From positions 140,833 through 204,832 of the forward strand of contig NZ_JACHVB010000060.1 in assembly GCF_014230085.1 (NCBI RefSeq): 64,000 bases of DNA, given 5' to 3'. The first letter of the stretch is position 1, and every line of letters begins with the position of its first letter. This DNA is from Ruficoccus amylovorans (GTDB taxonomy: Bacteria > Verrucomicrobiota > Verrucomicrobiia > Opitutales > Cerasicoccaceae). Below the pieces are notes generated by a model. That model was not told the origin of the DNA, did no database searches, and saw nothing but the letters and a program-made list of their open reading frames with translations. Below, piece after piece: positions 16,502 to 25,700 of the stretch. Both the position numbers and the translations under genes were made by a program.

Positions 16502-18844
16502 TCAGACCTGGCCGTCGTCATCCGCCGGGGTGGCAATTGGGGCACGCTTGGTCTTTTTGCCCTTACCCTCCACCTGGACATCCTCGCCATCGTCCGTGTG
16601 ATAATAATCCTGGTATGATTTATCGTAGTAGTTGGCGTAGTAGTAACTCGCCACTGCCACGCTGATCTGGTTGAGCACCGCGCCAAAGACCGGGGTGTTC
16701 GACTCGATAATACGGCGCAGGTTAGCCTTGGCCGTGCGGCGCTTCACCGCGTTGAATTTGATCACATAAATGATACCATCAGCATGCGGCAGGATGGTCA
16801 GCACGTCACTGACAGCACCGATGGGCGGCGAGTCGATAATGATCCGGTCGTAGCGCGAACGCAGCTCGTGCAGCATTTCCTCGTAACGCGGGCTGTTAAG
16901 AATCTGCGTCGGATTCTTCGCCTTCCCCCCGGCCATGAGCACGTCAAGGTTCGGGTAAAGTTCGCTCACAATGGCCTCGTCGAGTGAAAGCTCATTGTTG
17001 AAGTACTGGATGATCCCCTTCTGCTCGCCATCGATTTCGAGCGACTTGCCCACATTCGGCATGCGAAGGTCACCGTCTACGATGAGGGTCTTTTCGCCGT
17101 GAATGGCGAAGGTCAACGCAAGGTTGGTCGTGACAAAGGACTTACCTTCACTGGGCGAGGTACTGGTCGAGACGATAACCTTGGCATTTCGGCTGGCCTC
17201 GTTGATCTTGAGGGCGGAGTGGATGGCTCGGAAGGATTCCGTCACCCGTCGGTCCACATTGGCCGCCACCGCGCGCGCCTTTTCCAATGAATTGAGACGC
17301 TTGATGCGAGGAACAATACCGATCAAGGGCAGGCCCACAGCCGTTTCAACGTCGAAAGCCGACTTGATGCGGTCATCGAGGAACGCGATCACAAAGACAA
17401 AACCGAGACCGAGCGCAATCCCACCGAAGACCCCGAGGGCCAGATTCATCGGGACATTCGGCTTGGCCGGTTCGGGGGTAGGGAGAGCCTTTTCGACAAT
17501 ACGGGCATTCGGCAGGATGAGCGGGATATTATTCCGCTCCTGCTCCAGACGATAGACGATCTGGGAAAGCACACCGACGTTAACCTCAAGGTCCTGCTCC
17601 AACGACTGGTAACCAACCGCCAAACGCTGCAGTTGCTTAATATCGTCTTCCTTCTCGGCCAGACGTTTCTGGGCCTGCTCGTATGCGTTTTTGCCTTCCA
17701 GGTACTCGACGCGGATCTCTTGAACCGCAGAATTGATGGCCGCATCAAGCTCTTGCTTCGTCTGTTCGTGGCCGCGGACAGCCTGCTCCAACGCCGGCCA
17801 CTTGGGACCGTAGCGCTTGCGCATGGAGGACAATTCAACCTCCTGTGTGCTGAGCTGCGCAAGCAGATTTGAAATGCGCTGGCGCATCGAGATGAAAGGC
17901 AAATCCCAAAGCTGTTTTCCTTCGGCCACATACTCCTGAACCAGTTGCCACCGGCTCTCACGGGTGTCCAGTTCAGCCTTGGCCTCAGTCACCAGTTGAT
18001 TGAGCTGGAAAATTTCCTGGGTCTCGATGTTTTCATCGGGTTTGAGAGATGTGCGGTTCGCCTTCTCGCGATATTCAACCAGCTTTTCGCGGATCGAATC
18101 CACCTCGGCCCGCTGCTTATCAGCACGGATGCGCAGGTCTTCCACCGCGCGCATGGACGATTCCACGTTCAGGCGCACATTGTAGGTGATGTACTCGTCA
18201 GCGTAGTAATTAGCGGCCATAGCGGCCATTTCCGGGTCCGGGTGGTAAAAGCCGATCCGGATCAGCAAAGTCGAGCGAATGCCGTCCACGCGCTTGTTTT
18301 CATAGAGCTTCTCCACCAGAGTGGGCTCACGAGAGGTAAAGCGGATCTCGTCAAGAAAAGGAGCCATGAAGCGCTCGCGGTCCTCATCCTTGAAGCGGTT
18401 GGCAACGGCCTCCGCCATAGCGATAGTATTGAGAATACCAACCTGCGTCATGAAGTCGTCCACCCCCAGGATGCGGTTTTCCTCAATGTCCATCTTACCC
18501 AGAACATTCGGTGCGTCACGCAGGAGCTGCACCTGGGCCTGCGAGTAGTAAATGTCAGTGGTATTGAGCGTGTAGAGCAGCGTGCCTACGAAAACGATGA
18601 AGAACGTCACCAGAAAATGCCAGATGCGTTCGCGCAGGATCATCAGGTAGTCCTTGATCCCCCGCTGCGGCGTTGCCTGCTGGCCTCCTCCATAACCACC
18701 ACCGCCTGCGCCGTAGTTGTAACCACCATAGCTGTAGCCACCATAATAACCACCGCCGTAGTTGGAGTACCCCTGGCCGGAGCCATAGCCACCATATCCG
18801 CCACCACCGTAGCCGCTGCCCGATTGGGATTTGTCGTCGCTCAT
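16502..18844 (-). CDS. Wzc-like exopolysaccharide chain-length regulator / BY-kinase
   Basis: The 780-residue protein joins a Wzz domain to a bacterial tyrosine kinase domain. Residues 10-54 are an unusual Gly/Tyr-rich segment with 12 tyrosines. A membrane helix follows (about 75-95), then the Wzz periplasmic domain with coiled coils (about 230-470), a second helix with the LALGVFGGIALGLGFVFVIA region, and a CpsD/CapB-like ATPase. This has the P-loop SPSEGKS, Walker A' LIVDGDLRMP and Walker B RIIIDSPP. The tail contains a Tyr cluster (YYYANYYDKSYQDYY), the expected autophosphorylation site. It would control polymerisation and export with the Wza-like product encoded just upstream. It is last in its operon. 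Confidence 0.93.
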   Translation of the reverse strand: MSDDKSQSGSGYGGGGYGGYGSGQGYSNYGGGYYGGYSYGGYNYGAGGGGYGGGQQATPQRGIKDYLMILRERIWHFLVTFFIVFVGTLLYTLNTTDIYYSQAQVQLLRDAPNVLGKMDIEENRILGVDDFMTQVGILNTIAMAEAVANRFKDEDRERFMAPFLDEIRFTSREPTLVEKLYENKRVDGIRSTLLIRIGFYHPDPEMAAMAANYYADEYITYNVRLNVESSMRAVEDLRIRADKQRAEVDSIREKLVEYREKANRTSLKPDENIETQEIFQLNQLVTEAKAELDTRESRWQLVQEYVAEGKQLWDLPFISMRQRISNLLAQLSTQEVELSSMRKRYGPKWPALEQAVRGHEQTKQELDAAINSAVQEIRVEYLEGKNAYEQAQKRLAEKEDDIKQLQRLAVGYQSLEQDLEVNVGVLSQIVYRLEQERNNIPLILPNARIVEKALPTPEPAKPNVPMNLALGVFGGIALGLGFVFVIAFLDDRIKSAFDVETAVGLPLIGIVPRIKRLNSLEKARAVAANVDRRVTESFRAIHSALKINEASRNAKVIVSTSTSPSEGKSFVTTNLALTFAIHGEKTLIVDGDLRMPNVGKSLEIDGEQKGIIQYFNNELSLDEAIVSELYPNLDVLMAGGKAKNPTQILNSPRYEEMLHELRSRYDRIIIDSPPIGAVSDVLTILPHADGIIYVIKFNAVKRRTAKANLRRIIESNTPVFGAVLNQISVAVASYYYANYYDKSYQDYYHTDDGEDVQVEGKGKKTKRAPIATPADDDGQV

Positions 18845-18866
18845 ACTGCGAAGAAATTTCTAAAGT

Positions 18867-19547
18867 TTAAATAATGCGCTCGGCCACGATGACGTGGTCG
18901 CCATTTTTCAGCTTGATGTCGGAAACTTCCGGACTTTCGAGAATATCGTCAAAATCGACGGTAATAACCTCGGTTTTCCCCTCCGGATTGACCCGGCGAA
19001 TCTTGATATTACCACGACGGGCCAGACGGGTCAGGCCCCCAGCACTGTTGATCGCCTCACTCAGCGTCAATTCCCGCTCCGGCGGGATCGGAACCGGGCC
19101 GGGCCTGTTAACCATGCCATGAACATAGATGAAGCGTTCCGTGTACTGGAGAACAAGGATCGTTACATGGGGATTAATCAGATAATCGCCTTTGTAGGCC
19201 TGAGTAACGAGCTTCTGTGCGTTATCAACCGTCATCCCGCCAATGACCAACTCCCCAACCAAGGGCAGGGAAACCGTGCCATCCGCCGAAAGGCGGGTCT
19301 GAACCTGAAGTTCAGGCTCCTGAAAGACATCCACCTGAACAACATCCAAAGGCTGAAGAACGTAATTACCGGCCACAACCCCCGCAGATACACCGGTAGC
19401 ACCCAAAGGGCTAGTAGCTGGTGCAGTCGCGCCCCCACCGGAAGAATCTCCCCCTGTGCCGGAAGCACCTTCATTTTGAGCGGAGAGAAATGGGACGAGG
19501 AAACAGACGAGCGGCAGCAACAGTGTGACGCGCAATAGAGAGCTCAT
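18867..19547 (-). CDS. polysaccharide export protein, Wza family
   Basis: The 226-residue protein has a signal peptide (about 1-24, ending FLSAQ) and a Poly_export domain with GNYVLQPLDVVQVDVFQEPE and VSLPLVGELVIGG. A SLBB domain follows with YVHGMVNRPGPVPIPPERE and TLSEAINSAGGLTRLA. It is shorter than E. coli Wza (379 residues), has no lipobox cysteine and no obvious C-terminal amphipathic helix, so the outer-membrane pore may come from another protein such as the beta-barrel encoded upstream. It lies 22 bases before the Wzc-like gene. Confidence 0.92.
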   Translation of the reverse strand: MSSLLRVTLLLPLVCFLVPFLSAQNEGASGTGGDSSGGGATAPATSPLGATGVSAGVVAGNYVLQPLDVVQVDVFQEPELQVQTRLSADGTVSLPLVGELVIGGMTVDNAQKLVTQAYKGDYLINPHVTILVLQYTERFIYVHGMVNRPGPVPIPPERELTLSEAINSAGGLTRLARRGNIKIRRVNPEGKTEVITVDFDDILESPEVSDIKLKNGDHVIVAERII

Positions 19548-19633
19548 GATAGATTCGCGGGTTTTATAGACAAGTTACGGGAAGGAACCGATAGGACCTT
19601 CCCGCAACCAAAAAGTTCAGCCAGATTGGCTAA

Positions 19634-20833
19634 TTAGTAGCGAATGACCGCCTGGAGATTGACAATATTGTTGTCGTAGGTGAGTCCAGCACGGTTGGAG
19701 TCATTCTTAAAGTAGGAGTAACCCAAGCTCAGGCTGATGATCGGGTCCGGAGTCCAGGTAACCGAAGCACCAGCGATATAGGTATTGTCCTCACGACCGG
19801 CATTGGTACCGGCACCAGTCTGGTTCTGATATTCGGTGTTGTAATAGTCGAAGTCAGCCTGGGCTGAAACATAGGGGGTGATGGCGTAACGAGCGCCCAC
19901 ACCAACACCAATCTCGTCGATCGAGGTACCCTGACCGCCGACACCGAAGTCCTTGCCGATATCGAGAAGGAGGGTCAGCTTTTCCGAGTAGTTATAGCTG
20001 AAGGTGGAATCCATGGCGAAACGCCCGTCATTGCTGACACCGCTACCGTCACGGAGCTGGTAACCGATGTTCAGCTTGGCATTGAGCTTCGGCAGGACTT
20101 CGCCCGTGAGCGCCAGATTAAAGAAGTAGTCGCTGTAATGGCGGGCCGGCTGTGTAGAGGTACCTTGCGTATCTGTGTAGCGGTAGCGGAACCCAGGACC
20201 GATGCTCCACTTCGGAGTCACACGATAGAAAAAGTCCACCGGTACAGAGTACGAATCATAGTTCGAGTAGGCGTCTCCAAAAGTAGCGTTATTGGTGTAC
20301 TCGACGCGATTCCAGGCAAAGCCGCCAGCCATCCAGTACTTCTGGGAGAAATCATACTGGCCATTTGCATAAGCGTTGTAAAGGTCGCGCTTAACGAGGT
20401 TGGCCTGAGTGGCGAGGTTACCCGGAATCAGCGTGTTCTGGGTATTTTGCTGGGTCTGAACGTAGGAGAACCCGGCCTCGGTCGAAAGCGGACCGTTCGC
20501 GTAGCTGCCATCAATATAGAGGTTGGCGCGCTGGGTATTCAGGCTATCAAACCGATTATAAAAATAGAAGTCTTCGCGGAACATGACGCGGAGATTCGCC
20601 ATGCTGTTGCGCCCGACGTTCATCTCAACGCCGGGGCCGAGGATGAAGAGGAAGTCGTCCTCTGTGTTCGGCGAGTTAAAAACATTCGTCTGGAAGCGTC
20701 CGGCAACCAGGCCGTTAAAGAATACGTCAACCGTATCGGCGACGGTTACGAGTGGAGCCGCTTGCGCCGAAGTACCACCCGCGAGGAGGGCAGCAACTCC
20801 GATTAGGGCTGAGAGTGTAGATTGTTTTTTCAT
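19634..20833 (-). CDS. outer-membrane beta-barrel protein of the exopolysaccharide operon
   Basis: The 399-residue protein has a signal peptide (MKKQSTLSALIGVAALLAGG, cleavage after AQA). Many alternating beta-strands rich in Tyr, Asn and Gly follow, and the C-terminus ends LQAVIRY, the terminal aromatic/Tyr pattern recognised by the BAM complex. It resembles the outer-membrane beta-barrel proteins often found first in verrucomicrobial exopolysaccharide operons (BBP2-type), and could provide the outer-membrane exit for the polymer. That role is inferred from position only. The Wza-like gene follows after 86 bases. Confidence 0.8.
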   Translation of the reverse strand: MKKQSTLSALIGVAALLAGGTSAQAAPLVTVADTVDVFFNGLVAGRFQTNVFNSPNTEDDFLFILGPGVEMNVGRNSMANLRVMFREDFYFYNRFDSLNTQRANLYIDGSYANGPLSTEAGFSYVQTQQNTQNTLIPGNLATQANLVKRDLYNAYANGQYDFSQKYWMAGGFAWNRVEYTNNATFGDAYSNYDSYSVPVDFFYRVTPKWSIGPGFRYRYTDTQGTSTQPARHYSDYFFNLALTGEVLPKLNAKLNIGYQLRDGSGVSNDGRFAMDSTFSYNYSEKLTLLLDIGKDFGVGGQGTSIDEIGVGVGARYAITPYVSAQADFDYYNTEYQNQTGAGTNAGREDNTYIAGASVTWTPDPIISLSLGYSYFKNDSNRAGLTYDNNIVNLQAVIRY

Positions 20834-21154
20834 AGACGGTTTGCAGCAGGTAGTGTGATTTAGGTGTTAGGAGCCACTTGTACCCGACAGGTTGTTGAAA
20901 ACCTTAGAGCAAAGCAAGACTAACTATGCCAAATATAATTTGAACAGATATATCCCCCGGTTTGCCACACTCTAACTGACGAGTCAAGAGAGTTCTACAC
21001 CCGGAGACGAGTCAAAAAAACCCTATTCGCGCCAATGATTAGTAAAATCCGCATTGATTTTCATGAAACGTTACCAAAGATGACCTGTCCCCTTATCTCA
21101 ATCCATCTCTTCCAATAAAAAACTGAACGGTGATCTCCGGACGCCGCCTCCACC
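20834..21154. other. divergent intergenic region with upstream signals of two operons
   Basis: This 321-base gap separates the start of the beta-barrel gene (minus) from the TPR gene (plus). It is visibly richer in A/T than the flanking genes and should hold both promoters. I could not assign convincing -35/-10 pairs. No ORF, hairpin or tRNA was seen. Confidence 0.5.
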
Positions 21155-22801
21155 ATGGCCAGACAATCTTCCAAAGCATCCTCCCGGAATAACCGCAAAA
21201 CCATCCTGCTTGGACTCGCCCTGCGACAACGTGGCCCCAGCGGCAAATGGCGCATCCGCTTTCTATGGGGGCGGATCTTCGGCATTCTGGCCCTGCTGGT
21301 TATTGCGGGATACCTGGCCGGAGCCACCGCCATCTACTTCTATTTCAAGGAAAACAAGGGCTACAAGGGGGTTTCCTTTGGCCAAGTCATGGCCCTGCCC
21401 TTCAATATGGAGAAGTTCCAGCAACAGCGCGGGGATTACGAAATCCAGGAGGCCAAAAACTACCTCAAGGAAAACGACGTACGTAAAGCCTACTTCTACC
21501 TGCGCTCGGGCGTAGCCCACAACCCGACCAACCTGGAAGGACGCACCCTGCTCTCCGAATTCGCCCTTCTGGCCAAGCGCCAACCCGAGGAGGCCATTAG
21601 CCTGATGCGCGGCGGTATCCCCTACGCCGGTAACGACAAGGACTACCTCAAACGCTACATCCAACTGCTCCTGCGCTATCAGCAGGACCAGGAAGTGATG
21701 GATGTCGCCGACACCATTTTGAGCAAAAACCCGGATGCGGAAGTCCAGCGCCTGCTCGCTCTGGCTGCCGCTACCGCCCACTACTACCGCGGCGACTTCG
21801 ACCAGGCCGAGGACTACATCCGCCAGTACGACCTCGACAACGACCTCGAAGGCACCCTGCTCTCCGCCCGCATCAGTTGGGACCGGGGACAGCAACAGGC
21901 CGCGATTTCCAAGCTGGAAACCTCCATCGGCAAATATCCCAACGACGAACCGGTTTACGCCCTGCTCAGCCGCTTCTACCGCGACATGGGAGCCCACGCC
22001 AAGGCACGTCGCTACGCGGTTTTGCGTAACATCAACGCCCCGTTGAGCGTCACCCCCCGGATCGACCTGCTCTACAGCCTGGATAACACCGACAAGCCCG
22101 AACGCGCCGACCGCGAGGCCGAAGCCATCCTCGCCCAGTTCGGGGATGACGACAAGGCCCTCATCGCCCTGGCCAACTACGCCACCGACTCCGGCCGCGT
22201 CGATCTGGCCCGCCGCATTTACGAAACCGCCCTGGAAAACGACTTCAACATCGCCCCCTTCGCCCTCCTGCTGGTCGAGGCCCATATCACCGGCGGCGAC
22301 TACCAGGGCGCCATCGACTTCACCGAGGAGCTCTCCAAGGAAAAGCCCGAGTGGATGGAGCGCAACATGGGCGTGTTTAACAGCCTGCGCTCGGTCGCTT
22401 ACCACGGCATCGGCAACAAGGACTACAGCGACATGTACCTGGAGCAGTTCCTCAAGCAGGGCAACGTCCGCGTGGATACGCTGATCGCCGTCTCTCGCCG
22501 CTTCACCGAAATGGGCGGCAAGGAGCAGGCACGGAAGATTCTGGTCAAGGCCATCCACGACAACTCCGACAATCAGGCCGCCCTCTCCCGCCTGATCGAG
22601 CTGGAGATCGACATGGGCAACTCCGCCCAGCTCGGCACTTACCTGAAAAAGCTTCTGCAAATGCGCCGCCCCTCGGTGGAACTCCTCCAAAAGGCCTATC
22701 GCAGCCTCGGGAGCGACCGGTTCATCTTCACTCAGGACCGCGAGACCCTGCTCATCGAGCTCGATACGATCATCCACCCCGACAAGCAGCGCCCGAGCTG
22801 A
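21155..22801 (+). CDS. membrane-anchored TPR protein
   Basis: The 548-residue protein has a basic N-terminus (about 1-33), one membrane helix (about 34-60, ILALLVIAGYLAGATAIYFYF) and a long periplasmic TPR array. Examples are NYLKENDVRKAYFYLRSGVA, DFDQAEDYIRQYDL, RVDLARRIYETALEND and GDYQGAIDFTEELSKEKP. It lies divergent from the exopolysaccharide operon and could act as a scaffold (PelE/BcsC-like or PEP-CTERM-associated TPR), but nothing else in the sequence proves the link. It ends before a string of hairpins that probably serve as terminator. Confidence 0.78.
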   Translation: MARQSSKASSRNNRKTILLGLALRQRGPSGKWRIRFLWGRIFGILALLVIAGYLAGATAIYFYFKENKGYKGVSFGQVMALPFNMEKFQQQRGDYEIQEAKNYLKENDVRKAYFYLRSGVAHNPTNLEGRTLLSEFALLAKRQPEEAISLMRGGIPYAGNDKDYLKRYIQLLLRYQQDQEVMDVADTILSKNPDAEVQRLLALAAATAHYYRGDFDQAEDYIRQYDLDNDLEGTLLSARISWDRGQQQAAISKLETSIGKYPNDEPVYALLSRFYRDMGAHAKARRYAVLRNINAPLSVTPRIDLLYSLDNTDKPERADREAEAILAQFGDDDKALIALANYATDSGRVDLARRIYETALENDFNIAPFALLLVEAHITGGDYQGAIDFTEELSKEKPEWMERNMGVFNSLRSVAYHGIGNKDYSDMYLEQFLKQGNVRVDTLIAVSRRFTEMGGKEQARKILVKAIHDNSDNQAALSRLIELEIDMGNSAQLGTYLKKLLQMRRPSVELLQKAYRSLGSDRFIFTQDRETLLIELDTIIHPDKQRPS

Positions 22802-22873
22802 GCCAACCGGCAGCCCCCCGCCAGCAAGGGCCGGGCCGATACCGGCAGCGCATTTCCAATAAAGGTCTATTTC

Positions 22874-22969
22874 GTCCAAAACTGCGGCTTAATCTTGGAC
22901 AAGTATTGGGGCTGCGCGCCCCAAACCTGCGGCAGGACAGAGTCCTGCACCTGTGATCCTGCGGATCAC
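22874..22969. repeat. hairpin cluster containing copy 1 of a twin-hairpin repeat
   Basis: Four hairpins follow one another: GTCCAA/TTGGAC (22874-22900), TTGGGGC/GCCCCAA (22906-22924), GCAGGAC-aga-GTCCTGC (22932-22948) and GTGATCC-tgc-GGATCAC (22953-22969). The last two, joined by ACCT, occur again at 29097-29134 and 30088-30125 with only loop changes. The cluster lies between two convergent genes and may end both transcripts. Confidence 0.8.
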
Positions 22970-23052
22970 TCCTTTTTGTGCGGGGCGATGGTCTTCTTCA
23001 AACCGCTACCGAGAGCAGGCATTTCCTTCTTAATCTTCCCCCAAAACGGACT

Positions 23053-24360
23053 TCAATCCTCATCCTCGTCGTCAGCTCGCACGCGCACCGTGGCCGAGAG
23101 GATACGCTTTTCGTCCACTTCAAGGATGGTGACTTCGAGCGGGGGCTCGTCGATCTCGAAGCTCTCGCCCGCGTCGGGCATGCGCCCAAGCTCGTCCGTA
23201 ATCCAGCCGCCGAAAGTCGAGACCTCGGTGTCGCCCACGTCGATGTTGAGCGCTTCCTCCAGATCATGCAGGGGCGTGAGACCATCCACATGGAAGGCCT
23301 CCTTGCCCATCGGGCGGACCATGGCGGCCTCGTTGACATCGAACTCGTCCTGAATGTCTCCGACCAGCACTTCGAGAATCCCCTCCAGGGTAATCAGCCC
23401 CAGCGTACCGCCAAACTCGTCCTTGACCACGGCCATGTGGAATTTCTGCTGGAGCATCGTTTCCATGGCATTTTCCAGCGGGTCGGACTGGCTGAAAGCA
23501 GGCATATGGCGACGGATGCGCAGCAGATCCGAGATCTGCCCCTTGCGACGGAAGATGTCCTTGATATGGATCAGCCCGATGCAGTGGTCGAGATCCTCCT
23601 CGCACAGCGGGAAACGCGTATGACCGCTCTCGCGGCCCATGGCCAGGTTCTCATCCACCGGGAGCGTGATGTCCATGTACTTGACCTGGTTGCGCGGCAG
23701 CAGCACGTCCGAGACTTCCAGGTCGCGGATGCGCAGTGCGTTGCGCAGGAGGTTGCGGATGCGCGGGCTCAGGGTAATGTCTTCCTCACCCAGCGCCCGG
23801 ATCTGCACCTCGTAATCGAGCACGTTGAAGTCTTCCTTCAGCTTGAGCTGGAAGGGCTGGAGAATGAGCCCGGCGACCTTGCGCAGCAGGCGCGACCAGG
23901 GTGAGACCAGCGTGACAAACCCAAGGATGAACCACGAGGAGAAGCGCAGCGAGTCCTTCGGATGGGCCATGGCAATGGCGCGCGGCACCAGAAAACCGAA
24001 GATGCTCGTGAGCGAGACCGTGAGCACGAAGGTGAAAAAGATCAGCAGGATCTTGCCCGGCTGAACGGAAAACCACTCGATCTTCCCGATGAGGAAAAAG
24101 ATCGTCGGCACCAGCACCAGCCCGAGCCCGACCGTGGTCAGGAGCACGCCGAAGCGCAGCACCTGGGCGATCTGGCCGCCACGATCCAGCAGCAGGGCCA
24201 CCCGGCGGCTCTTGCGCAGGCGCTCCATCTCCTCGTCGTCCAGCAGGCTGTAACGCAGCTTGACCATGCTGATCTCACAGACGACCAGCATCGCGTTAAT
24301 AAACAGCAGAAGGAGGAGAAAAACTCCGTACAACAGGATATCGATGGCGGTCAGGTTCAC
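23053..24360 (-). CDS. CNNM/CorC-family (HlyC/CorC) transporter with CBS pair
   Basis: The 435-residue membrane protein has a CNNM (DUF21) domain with about three or four helices in residues 5-200, including LLFINAMLVVCEISMVKLRY. A CBS pair follows (about 220-340: LLPRNQVKYMDITLPVDENL, GLIHIKDIFRRKGQI, MAVVKDEFGGTLGLITLEG). A C-terminal CorC_HlyC domain (about 350-435) is also present. The family moves or senses divalent cations (Mg/Co), so the old hemolysin label is misleading. The start overlaps the hisC stop by 4 bases. A second family member is encoded at 51569-52675 but lacks the C-terminal domain. Confidence 0.9.
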   Translation of the reverse strand: MNLTAIDILLYGVFLLLLLFINAMLVVCEISMVKLRYSLLDDEEMERLRKSRRVALLLDRGGQIAQVLRFGVLLTTVGLGLVLVPTIFFLIGKIEWFSVQPGKILLIFFTFVLTVSLTSIFGFLVPRAIAMAHPKDSLRFSSWFILGFVTLVSPWSRLLRKVAGLILQPFQLKLKEDFNVLDYEVQIRALGEEDITLSPRIRNLLRNALRIRDLEVSDVLLPRNQVKYMDITLPVDENLAMGRESGHTRFPLCEEDLDHCIGLIHIKDIFRRKGQISDLLRIRRHMPAFSQSDPLENAMETMLQQKFHMAVVKDEFGGTLGLITLEGILEVLVGDIQDEFDVNEAAMVRPMGKEAFHVDGLTPLHDLEEALNIDVGDTEVSTFGGWITDELGRMPDAGESFEIDEPPLEVTILEVDEKRILSATVRVRADDEDED

Positions 24361-25490
24361 CGTCGCTCGAGCGCCCCTTTCACGGATGCGGCCTGCGGGC
24401 CGGCCAGAATCTCTTCCAGAGCCGACAGCAGCCGTTGGTTTTCCTCAGCCGTCCCCACCGTTACCCGCAGGTATTGCGAGAGGCCGTAGCCGTGCAGCGG
24501 GCGGACAATGATCCCCTGCGCCTCCAGCAGCTCAAAGACGGTCCGCGAATCGGCCACGCCCATGAGCACGAAGTTCGCCCGGCTCGGCGGGCACTCCAGC
24601 CCGAGACGCTCCAGCCCCTCGGTCAGTTGCCGCAGTCCGGCGGCATTGGAGGCGCGCGAGCGAGCCACGAACTCGTGGTCGTCGAGCGCCGCCAAGGCGG
24701 CCGCCTGGCCCACGCCGGTGCTGTTGAAGGGCTGGCGCACCTGATTCAGAAGCGCGATCAGCTCGGGGTCGCCGTAGCCGTAGCCCACGCGCAGCGAGGC
24801 CAGGCCGTAGATCTTGGAAAAGGTCCGGGTGCAGAAAACCTTGTGCCCCTCGTCGATGAGCGGACGCAGGTCCACCGGGTTTTCCAGGTACTCGGCGTAG
24901 GCTTCGTCGAAGCAGAAAATCACGTGCGGCGGCAGTTGCCGGATAAAGGACTTGAGGTCGTCCGGGTCGGTCAGGGTGCCGGTCGGGTTGTTCGGGCAGG
25001 GCAGGAAGATGATCTTCGTGCGGTCGGTCACGGCGCCCGCCATGGCGTCGAGGTCGTGCGCCAGGTTGGGCATCGGCACGGAGACGGGTTTCGCCCCGAA
25101 AAGCAGCGCCGCCAGCTTGTACACGATAAAGGCGTACTCACCGAAAATAATCTCGTCGCCGGGGCCCGCGAACGCCTGCGCCAGCAGCACCATGACTTCG
25201 TTCGAGCCGGTGCCGACAAAGATCTGCTCCGGCTTGAGCCCGCGCACCTCGGCCAGCTTCTGGCGCAGCGCGAGTGCCCCGCCATCCGGATACAGGTGGG
25301 CGTGCCGCATGGCCTGGGCCGCGGCTTCAACCGCCTTGGGCGAGGGGCCCAGGGCGTTTTCATTGGAGGCGAGCTTGAGCACGCCGCTGGGGTCGAGGCC
25401 GAATTCGCGTGCCACGTCCTCAATCGGCCGACCCGGCTCATAAACCGGCAGGGAGAGCACTCCCGGCCTGACCAATTCACGGTATTTCAT
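24357..25490 (-). CDS. hisC: histidinol-phosphate aminotransferase
   Basis: HisC makes histidinol phosphate from imidazole-acetol phosphate and glutamate. The frame is open far upstream, but the true start is ATG 25490 (MKYRELVRPGVLSLPVYEPG), giving 377 residues, the normal length. Signatures are LASNENALGPSPKAVEA, the PCNNPTGT loop, the FDEAYAEY segment and the PLP-lysine region TFSKIYGLASLRVGYG. Related class I/II enzymes for aromatic amino acids share these motifs, so substrate range may be broad. It overlaps the downstream CNNM gene by 4 bases. No other his gene is nearby. Confidence 0.92.
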   Translation of the reverse strand: MKYRELVRPGVLSLPVYEPGRPIEDVAREFGLDPSGVLKLASNENALGPSPKAVEAAAQAMRHAHLYPDGGALALRQKLAEVRGLKPEQIFVGTGSNEVMVLLAQAFAGPGDEIIFGEYAFIVYKLAALLFGAKPVSVPMPNLAHDLDAMAGAVTDRTKIIFLPCPNNPTGTLTDPDDLKSFIRQLPPHVIFCFDEAYAEYLENPVDLRPLIDEGHKVFCTRTFSKIYGLASLRVGYGYGDPELIALLNQVRQPFNSTGVGQAAALAALDDHEFVARSRASNAAGLRQLTEGLERLGLECPPSRANFVLMGVADSRTVFELLEAQGIIVRPLHGYGLSQYLRVTVGTAEENQRLLSALEEILAGPQAASVKGALERR

Positions 25491-25700
25491 TTGAAAAAGA
25501 CCCCCTAGGCTGTCATACCTCCTCCCGCTTGCAATCTTATAATATGCGCGAGCACAGACCACGCCAATCGTACCCCGAATAAAAACCGCAGGGCGATATA
25601 TCCGCCCTGTTGTTTTAAATATTACTGGAAACGTCCCCGTCGTTACCCCCTGACAACCCACCCGCCACCAACCTTTTAGCCCTTTAACCTCATACCCGCC

